The notes beneath the pieces are model-generated. The model saw only the letters and a program-made list of their open reading frames with translations. It had not been told where the DNA came from and made no database searches. Below, piece after piece: positions 6,887 to 8,783 of a DNA stretch of 8,783 nucleotides. The stretch is from Aliarcobacter sp. GTDB lineage: Bacteria; Campylobacterota; Campylobacteria; Campylobacterales; Arcobacteraceae. The DNA is taken from NCBI GenBank assembly GCA_023268955.1, contig JALRJW010000212.1:1-8783 (forward strand), in the 5' to 3' direction. The position numbers and the translations under genes are program-made. Position 1 is the first letter of the stretch; each line of letters opens with the position of its first letter.

Positions 6887-6962
6887 GGTTCGGTAGCTCA
6901 GTTGGTAGAGCAATGGATTGAAAATCCATGTGTCGGCAGTTCGATTCTGCCCCGAACCACCA
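6887..6962 (+). tRNA. tRNA-Phe (GAA)
   Basis: The 76-base canonical cloverleaf has acceptor GGTTCGG/CCGAACC, D-arm GCTCAGTTGGTAGAGC, anticodon stem ATGGA/TCCAT, loop TTGAAAA (anticodon GAA at 6920-6922) and T-arm GGCAG-TTCGATT-CTGCC. CCA is encoded at 6960-6962. It lies eight bases after tRNA-Tyr and is surely on the same transcript. Confidence 0.97.
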
Positions 6963-6978
6963 TTTTAAATTATTATGT

Positions 6979-7065
6979 GCGAGTGTGGCGGAATAGGTAG
7001 ACGCGCGGGACTTAAAATCCCGTTCCGGTTTCGGAGTGTGAGTTCGATTCTCACCATTCGCACCA
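6979..7065 (+). tRNA. tRNA-Leu (TAA)
   Basis: The 87-base type II tRNA has acceptor GCGAGTG/CATTCGC with one G-T pair, anticodon stem CGGGA/TCCCG, loop CTTAAAA (anticodon TAA at 7013-7015), a long variable arm (about 7023-7036) and T-arm TGTGAG-TTCGATT-CTCACC. CCA is encoded at 7063-7065. It is the last gene of the cluster; no clear hairpin terminator follows in 7066-7145. TAA reads TTA, the Leu codon these genes use most. Confidence 0.97.
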
Positions 7066-7112
7066 TATAATTCAGTCTTCTTTATTTCAATTTTATTTAA
7101 TCAAATTTAAAA

Positions 7113-7118
7113 TACAAT
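7113..7118 (+). promoter_or_regulatory. Candidate -10 (TACAAT) before the membrane kinase
   Basis: TACAAT lies 27 bases before the ATG at 7146 in the AT-rich gap after tRNA-Leu. No -35 box and only a weak TTAAGAA-like ribosome binding site are visible. Read-through from the tRNA operon is also possible because no terminator is evident between them. Confidence 0.3.
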
Positions 7119-7145
7119 ATTTCAACTTTAAACTTTAAGAATATT

Positions 7146-8783
7146 ATGAAAACTTCTCTAGAAAAAAATTATAAAAAATTATTTACATTGTTGTTTACAT
7201 TATCTGGAATTGTACTATCCTTCATAGTGACTTTTTTGGTATATATTGAATCTAATGATGCTAAATCAAAATTAGAAAGGAAAGAAGTTAATTATCTTTT
7301 AGATAATAGAAAAAACATATTAAATGATTTTTTAAAAGATAATTTCAATATAATCACTTCTTTTTCAAATAATGATTTCTTTTATAATTACATTGAAAAT
7401 CAAAAATACACATCATTTCAAATGTTTCTAAGATCTATTCAAAGCTACGATAAAAATATAGAAAATATTAGATATATCGATGCAAAGGGAAATGAACTTA
7501 TTAAATTAAAAAGAATTGAGTATGGAAGTAATTATATTTTAAATCATTCTCAAAATTTAATAAATATAAAAAATGAAGATATATTTAAAAAAGTAATGAC
7601 AGTTGAAAATGGTGATATATATTTTACAGAATTACAAAAATTAAATTTAAACAATGAAATCAAATACAAATTAAGTATTGCATACAAAGTTTACGATGAC
7701 TATGATGTTTTAGGGATATTTATTTTAGATTTTTATCTTGATGATTTAATTATTAATTTAACAAGCTCTAATTCATTTTATACATATATACTTGATAAAA
7801 ATAACTGTATTATTGCTACAAATAGAGATGATATAAATGTTAATAATAACGATTGTATCAGTAAAAAAGAAAATGATTTAATAAACAAAATACAAATCTT
7901 TAGTTCAAAAAATCAAAAATTATTTTTAGCCTTTGAAGGAAAAGAAAAATTACAAGATTTCTTTTCAGAATTAAATAATACTTTTATATTGGTTCTAATA
8001 ATTATCATTATAATTTCATTGTATTTGTCTTCATTTTTAGCAAATATCCCTAATAAATTAAATGAAAAAATCTTAGAACAAAAAAAAATGTTTATGCAAC
8101 AATCAAAATTCGCTGCTATGGGCGAAATGATAGCTGTGATTTCTCATCAATGGAGACAACCATTAAATGAAATATCATTATTGATTGATGAGATAAAATT
8201 AAAATTTAAATATAAAATGTTAACAGAAGATGAAATAAATTTTTTATCAAAAGAAATTGATGATTCATTAAACTATATGTCAAATACAATTGAAGATTTT
8301 AATAATTTTTTTAAACCTAATAAAACTTTTGGGCAATGTATCGAAATTTACACAGAAGAAAAAGGTTTTCCTGAATTAGCCAATAAAAAAATAGCATTAA
8401 TTGGTGTTCAAGAAGGGAGAGCATCTATCGGTAATTATGAGTCTGGGAATAATTTGGATGAAGTTAGAAAACAATTATACAAATTATATCCAGGTAATTG
8501 GCCAGTTAGTATCGTAGATTTAGGAAATATTTCTGCAGGAAATACCATTGAAGATACTTACTTTGCATTATCTGATATTACAACTTACTTAGTTAAAAAT
8601 AAAATAATTCCCGTAATAATTGGTGGGGGTCAAGACTTAACTTATGCAAACTACAGAGCTTATGATAACTTAGAGCAAACAGTTAATATTGTTGCTGTAG
8701 ATAGTAAATTTGATTTGGGGTCAATTGACGATGATTTAAACTCTCAAACTTTTTTAAGTAAAATAGTAATGAACCAGCCAAAT
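7146..8783 (+). CDS. Membrane sensor histidine kinase joined in frame to a ureohydrolase-like segment; open at right edge
   Basis: An uninterrupted frame of 546 codons runs from ATG at 7146 to the last base. Residues 1-394 are a typical Campylobacterota sensor kinase: membrane helix at about 12-34, a periplasmic sensor of about 245 residues that looks Cache-like (ending near 279), a second helix at 280-300 rich in Ile, a short linker, then the dimerisation/His domain (FAAMGEMIAVISHQWRQPLN, with H334) ending in DFNNFFKPNKT. The ATP-binding domain that must follow (N, G1, F and G2 boxes) is absent. Instead, residues from about 395 on match the arginase/formimidoylglutamase type known from Flavobacteriia. 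The neighbouring kinase at 3834-4955 shows the expected continuation after NFFNPDKTK. The change at about 8325-8330 coincides with a rise in G+C. As a protein this kinase could not autophosphorylate. A chimeric contig join is the leading explanation; a true fusion is the alternative. Confidence 0.85.
   Translation, partial: MKTSLEKNYKKLFTLLFTLSGIVLSFIVTFLVYIESNDAKSKLERKEVNYLLDNRKNILNDFLKDNFNIITSFSNNDFFYNYIENQKYTSFQMFLRSIQSYDKNIENIRYIDAKGNELIKLKRIEYGSNYILNHSQNLINIKNEDIFKKVMTVENGDIYFTELQKLNLNNEIKYKLSIAYKVYDDYDVLGIFILDFYLDDLIINLTSSNSFYTYILDKNNCIIATNRDDINVNNNDCISKKENDLINKIQIFSSKNQKLFLAFEGKEKLQDFFSELNNTFILVLIIIIIISLYLSSFLANIPNKLNEKILEQKKMFMQQSKFAAMGEMIAVISHQWRQPLNEISLLIDEIKLKFKYKMLTEDEINFLSKEIDDSLNYMSNTIEDFNNFFKPNKTFGQCIEIYTEEKGFPELANKKIALIGVQEGRASIGNYESGNNLDEVRKQLYKLYPGNWPVSIVDLGNISAGNTIEDTYFALSDITTYLVKNKIIPVIIGGGQDLTYANYRAYDNLEQTVNIVAVDSKFDLGSIDDDLNSQTFLSKIVMNQPN
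8328..8783 (+). other. Flavobacteriia-type arginase-family segment, start and end missing
   Basis: In the same frame as the kinase, residues 395-546 read FGQCIEIYTEEKGFPEL, then KKIALIGVQEGR, a PGNWPV segment, DLGNISAGNTIEDTYFAL, VIIGGGQDLTYANYRAYD (about 491-508), NIVAVDSKFDLG (about 514-525) and LSKIVMNQPN at the edge. By memory of the family, this order and wording match formimidoylglutamase/arginase-like proteins of marine Flavobacteriia, where the segment begins after a short N-terminal part. The metal-binding positions of true ureohydrolases, the His after the Gly-Gly pair and the His in Asp-Ala-His-x-Asp, are Q496 and K521 here, so catalysis by the usual binuclear manganese site is doubtful. 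G+C is about 30-40% by hand count, against about 18% in the 60 bases around the join. Confidence 0.8.

Noticed and set aside
6701..7000. Open plus-strand frames across 6701-7000 and 6705-6896
   Set aside because: They run through the tRNA-Gln, tRNA-Tyr and tRNA-Phe genes (the longer one also enters tRNA-Leu) and are explained by them; the translated peptides are just tRNA arms read as codons.
1..8783. CRISPR array, insertion sequence or tRNA-borne attachment site
   Set aside because: No regularly spaced repeats, no transposase or integrase, and no repeated 3' tRNA end were found; the four tRNA genes appear complete and unduplicated.

Overview
The window looks like a contig from a very AT-rich member of the Campylobacterota, most like Arcobacter and its relatives. 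The signs are the low G+C of the coding DNA, the use of TTG starts, and the dense set of two-component proteins with His-box variants typical of that group (HQWRQPLN and HQLKQPLN next to an FAAMGEM or MATMGEM stretch). This is inferred from motifs, not from a search.

Layout. (1) Positions 1-190 hold the 5' part of an unrecognised minus-strand gene. Its first 120 bases are clearly richer in G+C (about 42% by hand count) and use codons that the rest of the window avoids, so this end looks foreign. (2) Positions 297-2529 hold a tight two-gene plus-strand pair: a short FBH1/UvrD-type superfamily 1 helicase and a 247-residue protein that faintly resembles DUF1643. (3) Positions 2613-6580 form a signalling block. 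A plus-strand receiver-PAS-coiled-coil protein faces a minus-strand pair that overlaps by ATGA: a GAF histidine kinase with a degenerate C-terminal receiver, then a receiver-histidine kinase. The convergent 3' ends lie inside one perfect 12-bp terminator hairpin. (4) Positions 6706-7065 hold four tRNA genes, Gln(TTG)-Tyr(GTA)-Phe(GAA)-Leu(TAA), all with encoded CCA. (5) From 7146 a membrane sensor kinase runs open to the end of the window. It changes identity at about 8328, directly after its dimerisation/His domain, into a piece that reads like a Flavobacteriia arginase/formimidoylglutamase-family protein.

How the parts work together. The two minus-strand kinases are probably made together and may form a phosphorelay with each other and with the convergent receiver-PAS protein. 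None of the three has a DNA-binding, cyclic-di-GMP or other recognisable effector domain, so the final output is not visible here. The helicase and its partner form a separate unit that could act in DNA repair or defence.

The main caution is that both ends of the window differ in composition from the middle. The right-hand join fuses two unrelated protein families from what look like different phyla, in frame. A chimeric assembly is the simplest explanation; a true gene fusion would be remarkable but needs read-level proof.
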